From the NCBI RefSeq assembly GCF_014251655.1, contig NZ_CP059225.1, positions 286,854 to 350,853 of the forward strand: a stretch of 64,000 bases of DNA, read 5' to 3'. Made by a program: the position numbers and the translations under genes. The DNA is from Blattabacterium cuenoti (GTDB lineage Bacteria > Bacteroidota > Bacteroidia > Flavobacteriales > Blattabacteriaceae). Positions 27,642 through 37,494 of this stretch are shown here, one piece after another (position 1 is the stretch's first letter; each line of letters begins with the position of its first letter). The notes beneath the pieces were generated by a model. That model ran no database searches. It was given only the letters and a program-made list of their open reading frames with translations, and was not told where the DNA came from.

Positions 27642-29165
27642 CTAAATTTTTTCCTTAATATTACTCCTTAATTTTTTTATACGTCGTATACTTTCTTCCT
27701 TTCCTAGCATTTCTAATATTATGAAAAGGTCAATTCCTATTAAAATACCTACCAAAGCTAAACGTAATAATTTCAAAATTATCTTTTTTTCTTTAATTGT
27801 TTCTGTCAACAAAGACTTCAAATTTACAGATGTAAATAGGGGGGAAGCGGTATCAGATAATAATACTATTGCTTTTTCTAATTGATAGACCGTATTTCGA
27901 TTACATATTTTATTGAAAAAATTAGCCTCATAAGAATCAGGATAAATAAAGAAATAAAAAGAATGTTCCCATATTTCATGAATGAAATGGATCCTATCTA
28001 TCGTTAGATGGATCACTTTCCATAAATAATCTTTACCTATGTCAATAGAACGTTTTCTTAATTTTTCGCAAAGAAATGTAAATACTTCTTTTTTTTTTTC
28101 ATTTATTAAATATTTTTTATTGAACCAATTTGCTTTTTTTATATCAAAATAAATACTAGATTTCTTTATTCTTTCTAAAGAAAATAAATGGATTAATTCT
28201 TTCATAGAAAAAATCTCCCTTTTTATTCCAGGATTCCATCCTAATAAAGCTAACATGTTCACAAATGCTTCTGGAAAATAACCCAATTCCCTATATCCAG
28301 GTATAATGATATGACTATCTGGTACTTCCCATTGTATAGGAAATATAGGAAAATCTAAACCATCTGCATTCCTTTTGCTAATTTTTCCTTTTCCATTTTT
28401 GTTTAAAATTAAAGGTAAATGTGCAAAATAAGGAATATTCCAACCAAATGCTCTATATAATAAGATATGTAGGGACATAGATGGAAGCCATTCTTCTCCT
28501 CTTAAAACATGAGTTATTTTCATTAGATGATCGTCAATTGTGTTAGCTAAATGATAAGTAGCTACTCCATCTGATTTTAATAATACTTTATCATCTAAGT
28601 GATCGGTGTCCACTATTATATTTCCACGTATGAGATCATGCATTTTCAATTTTTCTCCAGGTTTTATTTTAAATCGAATGACATAAGAATAACAAGATTT
28701 CAATTTAGTATGTAATTCTTCTCTTGTCATAGTTAAAGAATTGTTCAGGGTTATTCTATTTTTAGAATTATAAGAGAACGTTAATCCACGATTGGAATAT
28801 TCTTTTCTTTTTTTATCAAGATCTTTATCTGTATCAAAAGCATAATAAGCATATCCTTTTTCTAACAACTTATTTATATAAATACGATAAATATTCCATC
28901 TTTTTGACTGATAATAAGGAAAATGAGGCCCTCCATATCCCACGCCTTCATCAGGCTCTATTTGACACCATTTTAGTGTTTCAAGAATATATAATTCAGA
29001 ATTAGAAACAAATCTTTTTTTATCGGTATCTTCTATTCTAAGAATAAATGTTCCACCATGTTTTTTAGCAAAAAGATAATTGTATAAAGCAGTTCTTATT
29101 CCACCTAAATGAAGTGGACCTGTAGGACTAGGAGCAAAACGAACTCTTACAAAATCTCGTGACAT
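27642..29165 (-). CDS. gltX: Glutamyl-tRNA synthetase
   Basis: GltX charges tRNA-Glu, and tRNA-Gln too where the amidotransferase route is used. The 507-aa class I synthetase has the HIGH-type motif RFAPSPTGPLHLGGIRTALYN at residues 7-27 (cited in part: APSPTGPLHLGG) and the KMSKS-type motif KISKRNAD near 247. Length is normal. An A11 run (28089-28099 as T on the + strand) lies in frame. It follows mnmE after 16 bp on the same strand. Confidence 0.96.
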   Translation of the reverse strand: MSRDFVRVRFAPSPTGPLHLGGIRTALYNYLFAKKHGGTFILRIEDTDKKRFVSNSELYILETLKWCQIEPDEGVGYGGPHFPYYQSKRWNIYRIYINKLLEKGYAYYAFDTDKDLDKKRKEYSNRGLTFSYNSKNRITLNNSLTMTREELHTKLKSCYSYVIRFKIKPGEKLKMHDLIRGNIIVDTDHLDDKVLLKSDGVATYHLANTIDDHLMKITHVLRGEEWLPSMSLHILLYRAFGWNIPYFAHLPLILNKNGKGKISKRNADGLDFPIFPIQWEVPDSHIIIPGYRELGYFPEAFVNMLALLGWNPGIKREIFSMKELIHLFSLERIKKSSIYFDIKKANWFNKKYLINEKKKEVFTFLCEKLRKRSIDIGKDYLWKVIHLTIDRIHFIHEIWEHSFYFFIYPDSYEANFFNKICNRNTVYQLEKAIVLLSDTASPLFTSVNLKSLLTETIKEKKIILKLLRLALVGILIGIDLFIILEMLGKEESIRRIKKLRSNIKEKI

Positions 29166-29181
29166 AATTCATTCATGAATT

Positions 29182-30579
29182 TTATTTTCCAATACAAAAT
29201 TTTGAGAAAATATTTTTTAGAATATCTTCATTTGTTATTCTTTCTCCAGTTATTTCCCCTAAATACCGCAATGCTTCTTTAATATATATAGAAACTAAGT
29301 CCTCTGAAAGTCCTTTATGTAAAGCTTCATCAGCTAATAAAACCTCTTTTAATGAAAGTTTCAAAGCTTCATAATGCCTGTTTTGTGTAACAACTACTTT
29401 TTTTTCTTTTAAATTTTTAATAAATAAAAGACTCAAAGTGTTTAGGATTTTTTTCACTTCAGAACGACTTCTTGCAGAAATTTCAAAAAAATAAGAAACC
29501 TTTGATTTTATATGATCAAAATTATGATAATGAGAGATATCCGACTTATTCGCTATTGCAAAAATATTTTTTAGTGGATGCTTTTCTTGTATTTTTTGAA
29601 TATCACGAATAATATCTATTTGTTTTTTTTTATCTGAATTTGAAGAATCAAAAATATATAAAATAACTTGAGACTCTTTTATTTTATTTATGGTTTTTTG
29701 AACTCCCATGATTTCTATGGGGTCTTCAGTATTTCTAATTCCTGCTGTATCCCAAAAATGAAAAAGAATTCCATTTAAAATAACCTCTCCTTTTACACAG
29801 TCTCTAGTAGTTCCTTCTATATGTGATATAATAGAAAGATCTTCCTGAATAATCTGATTGAAAAAAGTTGATTTTCCCACATTTGGTTCTCCAATAATGA
29901 CTGCATAAATTCCTTTTTTTATAGCATTTCCCAATGAAAAAGATTCAATTAAATCTTTTAATATTTTTTCTAATTTTTGTAAAAAAGAAAACAATTCTTT
30001 TCTATTAAAAAAAATCATATTTTCTTCTTCAGAAAAATCTAATTCCAATTCTAGAAGAGACGCAAAATATAACAATTTATTCCTTAAATTATGAATAGTC
30101 TTAGATAAAGTTCCTTTGATTTGTTGGAAAGATATTTCATGATAGGCTTTATTTTCAGATGAAATTAGATCAGCTATGGCTTCAGCTTGTGATAAATCTA
30201 CTTTTTTATTTAAAAAAGCACGAAATGTAAATTCTCCAGGACGAGCTAAACGTGTCCCTTTTCTGATTAGTAATTGCAAAATTTGTTGTTGAATGTAATC
30301 TGATCCATGACAAGATATCTCTATCATATTTTCTCCTGTATAAGAAAAAGGATATTTGAAAATAGAAACTAATACTTGATCTAATAAATTGTTATTTTCT
30401 ATAATATACCCTAAATGAATCGTATGTGTAGATTGATTTTTCAGTTTTTTTCCCGATTTTATGGATATAAAAATATTATCAACAATAGATATGGAATGTT
30501 TTCCAGAAATACGAATAATAGAAATTGCACTGGATCCAACAGGTGTTGCTAAAGCAATAATGGTATCATCATCTAACAT
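29182..30579 (-). CDS. mnmE: tRNA modification GTPase MnmE
   Basis: With MnmG, MnmE modifies the wobble uridine (cmnm5U) of certain tRNAs. The 465-aa protein has the N-terminal formyl-THF-binding domain, then helices. An inserted G domain follows: GEPNVGKSTFFNQ near 225, GTTRD near 256, DTAGIR near 274 and NKSD near 340. It ends with the invariant FCIGK, so the gene is complete. It is divergent from prmC across 37 bp. Confidence 0.97.
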   Translation of the reverse strand: MLDDDTIIALATPVGSSAISIIRISGKHSISIVDNIFISIKSGKKLKNQSTHTIHLGYIIENNNLLDQVLVSIFKYPFSYTGENMIEISCHGSDYIQQQILQLLIRKGTRLARPGEFTFRAFLNKKVDLSQAEAIADLISSENKAYHEISFQQIKGTLSKTIHNLRNKLLYFASLLELELDFSEEENMIFFNRKELFSFLQKLEKILKDLIESFSLGNAIKKGIYAVIIGEPNVGKSTFFNQIIQEDLSIISHIEGTTRDCVKGEVILNGILFHFWDTAGIRNTEDPIEIMGVQKTINKIKESQVILYIFDSSNSDKKKQIDIIRDIQKIQEKHPLKNIFAIANKSDISHYHNFDHIKSKVSYFFEISARSRSEVKKILNTLSLLFIKNLKEKKVVVTQNRHYEALKLSLKEVLLADEALHKGLSEDLVSIYIKEALRYLGEITGERITNEDILKNIFSKFCIGK

Positions 30580-30616
30580 ACCAATAAATTTAAATTGATG
30601 AAATTAAACATTTTTT

Positions 30617-31507
30617 ATGTATTTGTATGAATTTTACCGTTTATTTAAAAAAACTCTTAAAAATTTATATCCAGAACCTAAGGAGTTAGAAACTCTCTTT
30701 TTTTTACTTACTACTCACATTTTTCAATGTGATCAAACGAATATACTGTTACAATTAGGTAACAAAGAAAAAATAAATTTTTTAATTTACAAGAAACTAA
30801 TAAAAAAATTATGGGAATTAAAAAAAAATAGACCTATCCAATATGTAATTGGAAAGGCCTATTTTTTTGACATGGAATTCATCGTGAATGAAAAAGTATT
30901 TATTCCAAGACCAGAAACAGAAGAACTGGTATTATGGATTCTACAGGAACATAAGAGTCATAATTTTGTTCAAATATTTGATATTGGAACAGGAAGTGGA
31001 TGCATTAGTATTATCTTAAAAAAAAGAAAATTGGGAATGATTCATGCCATAGATTTTTCTCATGAAATCCTTGATATAGCCCGTAAAAATGCAAAATTAC
31101 ATAATGTAGAAATTTCATTTGAAAAAGTGAATCTTTTGAAAGAAATGATCCCTACATCAAAAATGAACAATAATTCTGTTAGTATTATTGTTAGTAATCC
31201 CCCTTATATTAGACTATCCGAAAGAAAATTTCTACATCCAAATATTATTCAATATGAACCTATTCAAGCTTTATTTGTTCCTGATGAAGATCCTTTTATT
31301 TTTTATAAGAAAATTTTTTTTTGTATAAAAAAAAAATTCGCTGGAATAGTTTATGTTTATTTTGAAATAAACCAGTTTATTTATTTAGATGTTATCGAAT
31401 TACTAAGTAAAATAGGGTTTCTAAATATAGAAATAAGAAAAGATTTTCAAGGTTATTCACGAATGATTCGTGCAGTATATTACGCGTATAATAAAAGAAT
31501 ATTATAA
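30617..31507 (+). CDS. prmC: Peptide chain release factor N5-glutamine methyltransferase PrmC
   Basis: PrmC methylates the GGQ glutamine of release factors RF1 and RF2. The 296-aa protein has the helical N-domain, FIPRPETEELV before the SAM site, FDIGTGSGCISI as motif I near 133, and the catalytic SNPPYI near 195. All are standard. The start ATG at 30617 gives a normal N-terminus. ligA follows after 12 bp in the same direction. Confidence 0.95.
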   Translation: MYLYEFYRLFKKTLKNLYPEPKELETLFFLLTTHIFQCDQTNILLQLGNKEKINFLIYKKLIKKLWELKKNRPIQYVIGKAYFFDMEFIVNEKVFIPRPETEELVLWILQEHKSHNFVQIFDIGTGSGCISIILKKRKLGMIHAIDFSHEILDIARKNAKLHNVEISFEKVNLLKEMIPTSKMNNNSVSIIVSNPPYIRLSERKFLHPNIIQYEPIQALFVPDEDPFIFYKKIFFCIKKKFAGIVYVYFEINQFIYLDVIELLSKIGFLNIEIRKDFQGYSRMIRAVYYAYNKRIL

Positions 31508-31519
31508 CAACAACCAACT

Positions 31520-33544
31520 ATGGATCATGAAATAGAAAAAAAAATATATAAACTAAGAAAAGAATTATCGAAACATAACTATACATATTATAATTCAAAT
31601 ACTTCGGATATATCCGATTATCATTTTGATAAAAAATTAAAAGAGTTACTTTTTTTAGAGAAAAAATATCCTGAATTGTATGATCCTAATTCCCCCACAA
31701 TAGAAATAGGTTCAAAAATTATGGAAAATAATAATGGAAGAGATGCAGTGTATCATAAATACAAAATGTATTCTCTTCAAAATACCTATTCTAAAAAAGA
31801 ATTAATAATTTGGAAAAAACGAATCGATCAATCAATTCGTTCTTTATCCTTTGTATGCGAATTAAAATATGATGGCGTATCTATTAATTTAATTTATAAA
31901 AATGGGATTTTAACAAATGCAGTCACTCGTGGAAATGGAGAAAAAGGAGAAGATGTTACAGATAATATAAAAACTATAAAATCTATTCCATTAAAATTAA
32001 TAGGTAGAAATTATCCTACATATCTTGAAATACGTGGAGAAATTTTTATTCCTATAAAAAATTTTATGAAAATAAATAAAAAACGTATAATCGATGGAAA
32101 AACTCCTTATGCGAATCCAAGAAATACGGCTAGTGGAACATTGAGAATTCGCGATTCTAAAGAAGTAGAGAAAAGAGATTTAGTTTGCATCGTATTTCAC
32201 GCCAAAGGAAAAAATTTGCCTTTTAATACACAATATGAAGCTATAAAATACATAAAAAATTGGGGATTTCAAATCCCAGAAAAAGCACGTTTCTGTAAAA
32301 ATATGAAAGAGATATTTCTTTTCATAGATTTTTGGAATTTATGGAAAGATAAACTTCCTTACCAAACGGATGGTATAGTTATTAAGGTAAATGAATTAGA
32401 AAAACAATCTATTTTAGGATTTACGAATAAATATCCCCGTTGGGCTATCGCCTATAAATTTAAACAAAGATTATCTGAAACCAAATTATTAGACTTAACG
32501 TTTCAAGTAGGACGTACTGGTATTATTACTCCTATAGCCCATGTTGCTCCTATTTCAATTTCAGGAACCACAGTGAAAAGAGTTGCCCTATATAATGTAA
32601 ATTTTATAAAAAAAATGGGAATTCACTATGAAGATTCCCTTCTACTAGAAAAATCAGGAAATATTATACCAAAAGTAACAGAAATTAATATAAAAAAAAG
32701 GTTGAATCAAACTTTTCCTGTATTATTTTTAAGTAAATGCCCATCATGTCATAGCGTTTTAACAAACAAAAATCAATTATTTTATTGTACAAATCACAAT
32801 TGTTTTTCTCAAAGAATAGAAAAAATAAAACACTTCGTAAGCGAAAAGGCTATGAACATAAAAAGAATTGGAAGTAAAATAATAACAAAATTATACAAAA
32901 AAGGTTTTTTATATAATTTTTATGATTTATATCAATTAAAAAAAGAAAACCTAATTCAAATAGATGGAATCAAAGAAAAATTGGCGGATCACATTATCAA
33001 TAGTATAGAAAATTCTAAGAATATTCCCTTTTGTAGAGTCTTGTATGCTTTAGGTATTCGTCATGTAGGAGAATATATTTCAAAAAAACTAACAGAATCC
33101 TTTTTAGATATCCACTCTTTAATGCATACAAATTACAATCACTTAATTTCTATTTCAGGGATTGGAAAAAAGATTGCAGAAAGTATACTTACTTATTTTT
33201 CAAGTATTGAAAATCAATACATCGTTCAAATTCTTATCAAAAAAGGATTACATTTTTCTACTTTTTCCACTATGATGAAAAAATGTTCTTTTTTTGAAGA
33301 AAAATCTTTCGTATTTACAGGAAAATTAAATAGTATGACTCGAAACAAAGCCAAAAATATAGTGGAAAATTTAGGTGGAAAAGTATATAACTCTGTCAAT
33401 AATAAAATTAATTTCATAGTAGTTGGAATAAATTTTGGTTCCAAATTAGAAAAAAGTATGAAAAAAAATCACATACAAGTTTTAACAGAAAACATTTTTT
33501 TGGACATGCTAAAAGAGGCAAAAAAAGAAAAAATGTTTGAATGA
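31520..33544 (+). CDS. ligA: NAD-dependent DNA ligase LigA
   Basis: LigA joins nicks, including those between Okazaki fragments. The 674-aa protein has all domains in order. They are the NAD-binding Ia domain, the adenylation domain with the lysine motif CELKYDGVS near 114 and NPRNTASGTLR, the OB fold (VGRTGIITPIAHV), a Cys4 zinc finger (CPSC...CTNHNC near 410-430), HhH repeats, and a C-terminal BRCT domain (about 595-670; FTGKLNSMTR). Full length. A 145-bp spacer to lon follows, in which I see nothing certain. Confidence 0.97.
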   Translation: MDHEIEKKIYKLRKELSKHNYTYYNSNTSDISDYHFDKKLKELLFLEKKYPELYDPNSPTIEIGSKIMENNNGRDAVYHKYKMYSLQNTYSKKELIIWKKRIDQSIRSLSFVCELKYDGVSINLIYKNGILTNAVTRGNGEKGEDVTDNIKTIKSIPLKLIGRNYPTYLEIRGEIFIPIKNFMKINKKRIIDGKTPYANPRNTASGTLRIRDSKEVEKRDLVCIVFHAKGKNLPFNTQYEAIKYIKNWGFQIPEKARFCKNMKEIFLFIDFWNLWKDKLPYQTDGIVIKVNELEKQSILGFTNKYPRWAIAYKFKQRLSETKLLDLTFQVGRTGIITPIAHVAPISISGTTVKRVALYNVNFIKKMGIHYEDSLLLEKSGNIIPKVTEINIKKRLNQTFPVLFLSKCPSCHSVLTNKNQLFYCTNHNCFSQRIEKIKHFVSEKAMNIKRIGSKIITKLYKKGFLYNFYDLYQLKKENLIQIDGIKEKLADHIINSIENSKNIPFCRVLYALGIRHVGEYISKKLTESFLDIHSLMHTNYNHLISISGIGKKIAESILTYFSSIENQYIVQILIKKGLHFSTFSTMMKKCSFFEEKSFVFTGKLNSMTRNKAKNIVENLGGKVYNSVNNKINFIVVGINFGSKLEKSMKKNHIQVLTENIFLDMLKEAKKEKMFE

Positions 33545-33689
33545 TTTTTATTATAAATTCAAAAGAAAAATAGTCTATATAGATGGTTTTTTTTTTCATA
33601 TAGAAAACAGTATATTTAATTTTTGATATAAAAAATGTTGTGGAATGATAGGAATTCATGCATCATTTAAGTAAGAAATCTATTTTAGT

Positions 33690-36092
33690 ATGTTGCTAAA
33701 AAATATATTTACAGAATCTGGGTTTGAGTCTGAAGCTGAGTTTATCCCATTAATGAGTCAAGATGAAGAAGATCAGTTACTCAAAGACGATATTCCGGAA
33801 CAATTGTGTATCCTAACAGTAAGAAATATGGTTTTGTATTCTGGAATTGTTTTTCCAATTATAGCAGGGAAAAGTGGATCCATACAATTGTTACAAGATG
33901 CTTATGGTTTTGATAAAACCGTTGGGGTATTAACACAAAAAAATTCTGGAATAGAAAATCTTAGCGAAAAAGATTTGTATTCTATTGGAACGGTTGCTAA
34001 AATATTGAAATTATTAAAAATGCCTGATGGAAATACTACTGTTATTTTGCAAGGAAAAAGGAGATTCAAAGTAAATCGTTTTATTCAAAATGATCCATAT
34101 TTTAAAGCAGAAATTATAGCTTTAGAAGAAAATAAACCTTCCGTAAAAGATAAAGAATATCTTGCTTTAGTAGAATCTATAAAGGAAATTGCTATAAAAA
34201 TTATTCAGGATAACCCAAACATCCCATCAGAAGCAAGCATTGCTATTCGCAATATAGAAAGTCCTTCTTTTTTAATTAATTTCGTAGCAGCTAATATGAA
34301 TTTAGCTACCAGAGATAAACAGAAATTGTTAGAATACAATGATTTAAAAAAAAGAGCAATGGAAACATTACGTTTTCTAAATGTAGAACATCAACAAATT
34401 AAATTAAAAAACGATATTCAATCCCGTGTTCGTAATGACATGGATCAACAACAAAGAGAATATTTTTTACATCAACAAATTAAAGCTATACAAGAAGAAT
34501 TAGGAGATATTTCTTATGAAAAAGAAATTGATGAAATGCGTGCAAAAGCCTCCAGAAAAAAATGGCCAAAAGAAGCAAAAAAACAATTTGATAGAGAATT
34601 GCTAAAAATGCAAAGAACTAATCCTCAAATGCCAGAATATACAGTACAAAGAAATTATTTAGAATTGATGATTGATCTTCCTTGGGGAAGATATTCAAAA
34701 GATAATTTTGATTTAGAACATGCACAAAAAATATTAGATAGAGATCATTATGGGTTGGAAAAAGTCAAAGAACGCATTATAGAATATTTAGCTGTATTAA
34801 AATTGAGAGGAGATATGCGTTCTCCTATTCTTTGTTTTTACGGTCCACCTGGAGTGGGAAAAACTTCTTTAGGGAGATCTATAGCTACCGCTATGAAAAG
34901 AAAATATGTACGTATTTCTTTAGGAGGATTACATGATGAGTCAGAAATACGTGGACATAGAAGAACTTATATAGGAGCCATGCCAGGAAGACTTTTACAG
35001 TCTATACGAAAAGTAGGAACTTCCAATCCAGTATTTGTGATTGACGAAATAGATAAAATGGGGTTAGGAACCAATGGGGATCCTTCTTCTGCTATGTTAG
35101 AAGTTTTAGATCCAGAACAAAATACCTCGTTTTACGATAATTTTTTAGAAATGGGGTATGATTTATCCAAAGTATTATTTATTGCTACAGCAAATTCTCT
35201 TTCTCACATACAACCAGCTCTCATAGATAGAATGGAGGTTATAGAAATGAATGGATATACGGTAGAAGAAAAAACACAAATTGTAAAAAAACATATACTT
35301 ACTAAACAATTAAAAGAGAATGGATTAAAAAAATCATATCTGATACTTGGAACAAAACAAATAGAAAAAGTCATTGAAAGTTATACTAGAGAATCTGGAT
35401 TAAGAACTTTAGAAAAACACATTGCTAAATTAGCACGTTATGTAGCTAAACATATTGCGATGAATAAAAAATATATCAAACATTTAAGTATTGATAAAAT
35501 AGAAAATATTCTTGGAATACCAAATGATCCAAATCGTTATGAAGAAAATAATGTACCTGGAGTAGTGACAGGTTTAGCTTGGACTCATTTTGGAGGAGAT
35601 ATTCTATATATTGAATCCAGTTTATCTAAGGGAAAAGGTAATTTAAGCATGACTGGTAATTTAGGAGAAGTTATGAAAGAATCTGCAACAATCGCTTTAC
35701 AGTACATAAAGACTCATTATAAAGAATTTAACATAGATCCTATCATGTTCGATGAAAAAAATGTACATGTTCATGTTCCTGAAGGGGCTGTTCCAAAAGA
35801 TGGTCCATCTGCAGGAATTACAATGTTAACTTCTCTAGTATCAAGTTTTACAAAACGAAAATTAAAGCCTCATGTAGCTATGACAGGAGAAATAACTCTG
35901 AGAGGAAAAGTTCTTCCTGTAGGTGGAATTAAAGAAAAAATTCTAGCGGCTAAACGTGCTAATATTAAAGAAATTATTCTTTCACAAGATAATAAAAAAG
36001 ATATAGAAGAAATTAAACCGGAACACTTGAAAGGGTTAACCTTTGATTATGTTAGAAATATGAATGATGTGATCCATTTAGCTTTGTTGTAA
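33690..36092 (+). CDS. lon: ATP-dependent protease Lon
   Basis: Lon degrades misfolded and some regulatory proteins in the cytosol. The 800-aa protein has the N-terminal substrate-binding domain and a coiled region. The AAA+ module follows, with Walker [12 protein letters not shown] near 388 and Walker [10 protein letters not shown]. The protease domain has catalytic Ser in [10 protein letters not shown] near 709 and Lys in [13 protein letters not shown] near 750. All catalytic residues are present and the length is normal. It is flanked by ligA and lysA in the same direction. Confidence 0.97.
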   Translation: MLLKNIFTESGFESEAEFIPLMSQDEEDQLLKDDIPEQLCILTVRNMVLYSGIVFPIIAGKSGSIQLLQDAYGFDKTVGVLTQKNSGIENLSEKDLYSIGTVAKILKLLKMPDGNTTVILQGKRRFKVNRFIQNDPYFKAEIIALEENKPSVKDKEYLALVESIKEIAIKIIQDNPNIPSEASIAIRNIESPSFLINFVAANMNLATRDKQKLLEYNDLKKRAMETLRFLNVEHQQIKLKNDIQSRVRNDMDQQQREYFLHQQIKAIQEELGDISYEKEIDEMRAKASRKKWPKEAKKQFDRELLKMQRTNPQMPEYTVQRNYLELMIDLPWGRYSKDNFDLEHAQKILDRDHYGLEKVKERIIEYLAVLKLRGDMRSPILCFYGPPGVGKTSLGRSIATAMKRKYVRISLGGLHDESEIRGHRRTYIGAMPGRLLQSIRKVGTSNPVFVIDEIDKMGLGTNGDPSSAMLEVLDPEQNTSFYDNFLEMGYDLSKVLFIATANSLSHIQPALIDRMEVIEMNGYTVEEKTQIVKKHILTKQLKENGLKKSYLILGTKQIEKVIESYTRESGLRTLEKHIAKLARYVAKHIAMNKKYIKHLSIDKIENILGIPNDPNRYEENNVPGVVTGLAWTHFGGDILYIESSLSKGKGNLSMTGNLGEVMKESATIALQYIKTHYKEFNIDPIMFDEKNVHVHVPEGAVPKDGPSAGITMLTSLVSSFTKRKLKPHVAMTGEITLRGKVLPVGGIKEKILAAKRANIKEIILSQDNKKDIEEIKPEHLKGLTFDYVRNMNDVIHLALL

Positions 36093-36141
36093 ATGTAATA
36101 AAAGTTTTTTTTATGAAGTATGAAGAATGAATTAAAATAAT

Positions 36142-37350
36142 ATGAATCATAGAGAACATCTAATTCAACTAGCAAATAAATACGGAACTCCTCTTTATAT
36201 ATACGATTCTTGTAAAATACAAAATCAATATAGGAAAATGAAAAAAGCTTTTAGTGAAATTAAAAGTTTAATCATTAATTATGCTTGTAAAGCTAATACA
36301 AACCTGAATATATTGAAATTTTTTAAAAAATTAGGAAGTGGATTAGATACCGTATCTATACAAGAAGTAGAACTAGGATTAAAAGCGGGGTTCCAGCCTA
36401 GAAAAATCATATTTACCCCCAACGGGGTTTCTATTCAAGAAATAAAAAAAGCTGCTAGTTTTGGGGTTAGAATTACTATAGATAATCTATCAATTTTAGA
36501 ACAGTTTGGAGAATATAATCCAAATTATTCTGTAGGGATTAGAATCAATCCACATATTATGGCAGGAGGACATTTAAAAATTTCAGTAGGACATATAGAT
36601 TCTAAATTTGGGATTTCTTACTATCAAATTCCTCATATGAAAAGAATATTAAAAAATACAGGACTAAAAATAGAAGGATTTCATATGCATACAGGATCCG
36701 ATATATCAAACATAAAATCCTTTTTAGAAGGAGTTCAAGTATTATTGCAAATAGCTACCGATTTTCCAAATCTTGATTATATTGATTTTGGTAGTGGGTT
36801 TAAAGTTCCATATACTAAAAATGATATCAAGACAGATCTTTCTACTTTAAGCAATTCGATTACAGATAAATTTAAAGTTTTTTGTAAAACTTATGGAAAT
36901 CAAGTCACTTTTATTTTTGAACCAGGTAAATTTTTGGTAAGTGAATCTGGATATTTTTTAGTTCATGTAAATGTCATCAAACATACTACTTCTACTGTAT
37001 TTGCTGGGGTTGATTCAGGGTTTAACCATTTCCTTCGTCCTATGTTTTACGATGCTTATCATTGTATTGAAAATATTTCTAATCCAAATGGTCGTTTTCG
37101 TTTTTATACAGTGGTAGGATATATTTGTGAATCGGATACCTTTGGATTGAACCGTAAAATTCAAGAGATCCGTGAGGGAGATATTTTATGTATTAAAAAT
37201 GCAGGAGCTTACTGTTTTTCTATGTCTTCTAATTATAATTCTCGTTATAGACCTTCTGAGGTTATGATTTTAAATGGAAAAGATTTCTTGATAAGAAAAA
37301 GAGAAACAATGCAAGATCTTATCAGAAATATAGTAGAAATAGATATTTAA
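36142..37350 (+). CDS. lysA: Diaminopimelate decarboxylase
   Basis: LysA decarboxylates meso-diaminopimelate to lysine. The 402-aa fold-type III PLP enzyme has the PLP-lysine segment NYACKANTN near 46-54, HMHTGSDIS near 180, the glycine-rich phosphate loop DFGSGFKVPY near 215, EPGKFLVSESG near 262 and CESDTFG near 330. Length is normal. It is followed after 10 bp by tRNA-Ser, so read-through transcription is likely. Confidence 0.95.
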   Translation: MNHREHLIQLANKYGTPLYIYDSCKIQNQYRKMKKAFSEIKSLIINYACKANTNLNILKFFKKLGSGLDTVSIQEVELGLKAGFQPRKIIFTPNGVSIQEIKKAASFGVRITIDNLSILEQFGEYNPNYSVGIRINPHIMAGGHLKISVGHIDSKFGISYYQIPHMKRILKNTGLKIEGFHMHTGSDISNIKSFLEGVQVLLQIATDFPNLDYIDFGSGFKVPYTKNDIKTDLSTLSNSITDKFKVFCKTYGNQVTFIFEPGKFLVSESGYFLVHVNVIKHTTSTVFAGVDSGFNHFLRPMFYDAYHCIENISNPNGRFRFYTVVGYICESDTFGLNRKIQEIREGDILCIKNAGAYCFSMSSNYNSRYRPSEVMILNGKDFLIRKRETMQDLIRNIVEIDI

Positions 37351-37360
37351 AGAAATGAAT

Positions 37361-37444
37361 GGAGAGATGGCAGAGTGGTCAATTGCGGCGGTCTTGAAAA
37401 CCGTTGAGGTAATCCCTCCGGGGGTTCGAATCCCTCTCTCTCCG
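37361..37444 (+). tRNA. trnS: tRNA-Ser (anticodon TGA)
   Basis: The acceptor stem GGAGAGA (37361-37367) pairs with TCTCTCC (37437-37443), with a G discriminator. The anticodon loop is CTTGAAA in a GCGGT/ACCGT stem, giving TGA. A long variable arm and the T arm GGTTCGAATCC complete a class II tRNA. It reads UCN serine codons. Confidence 0.96.
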
Positions 37445-37494
37445 CTACTAACTAATTGAATTTCAATACTTTTTCTATTTATTACGGTTTTTTT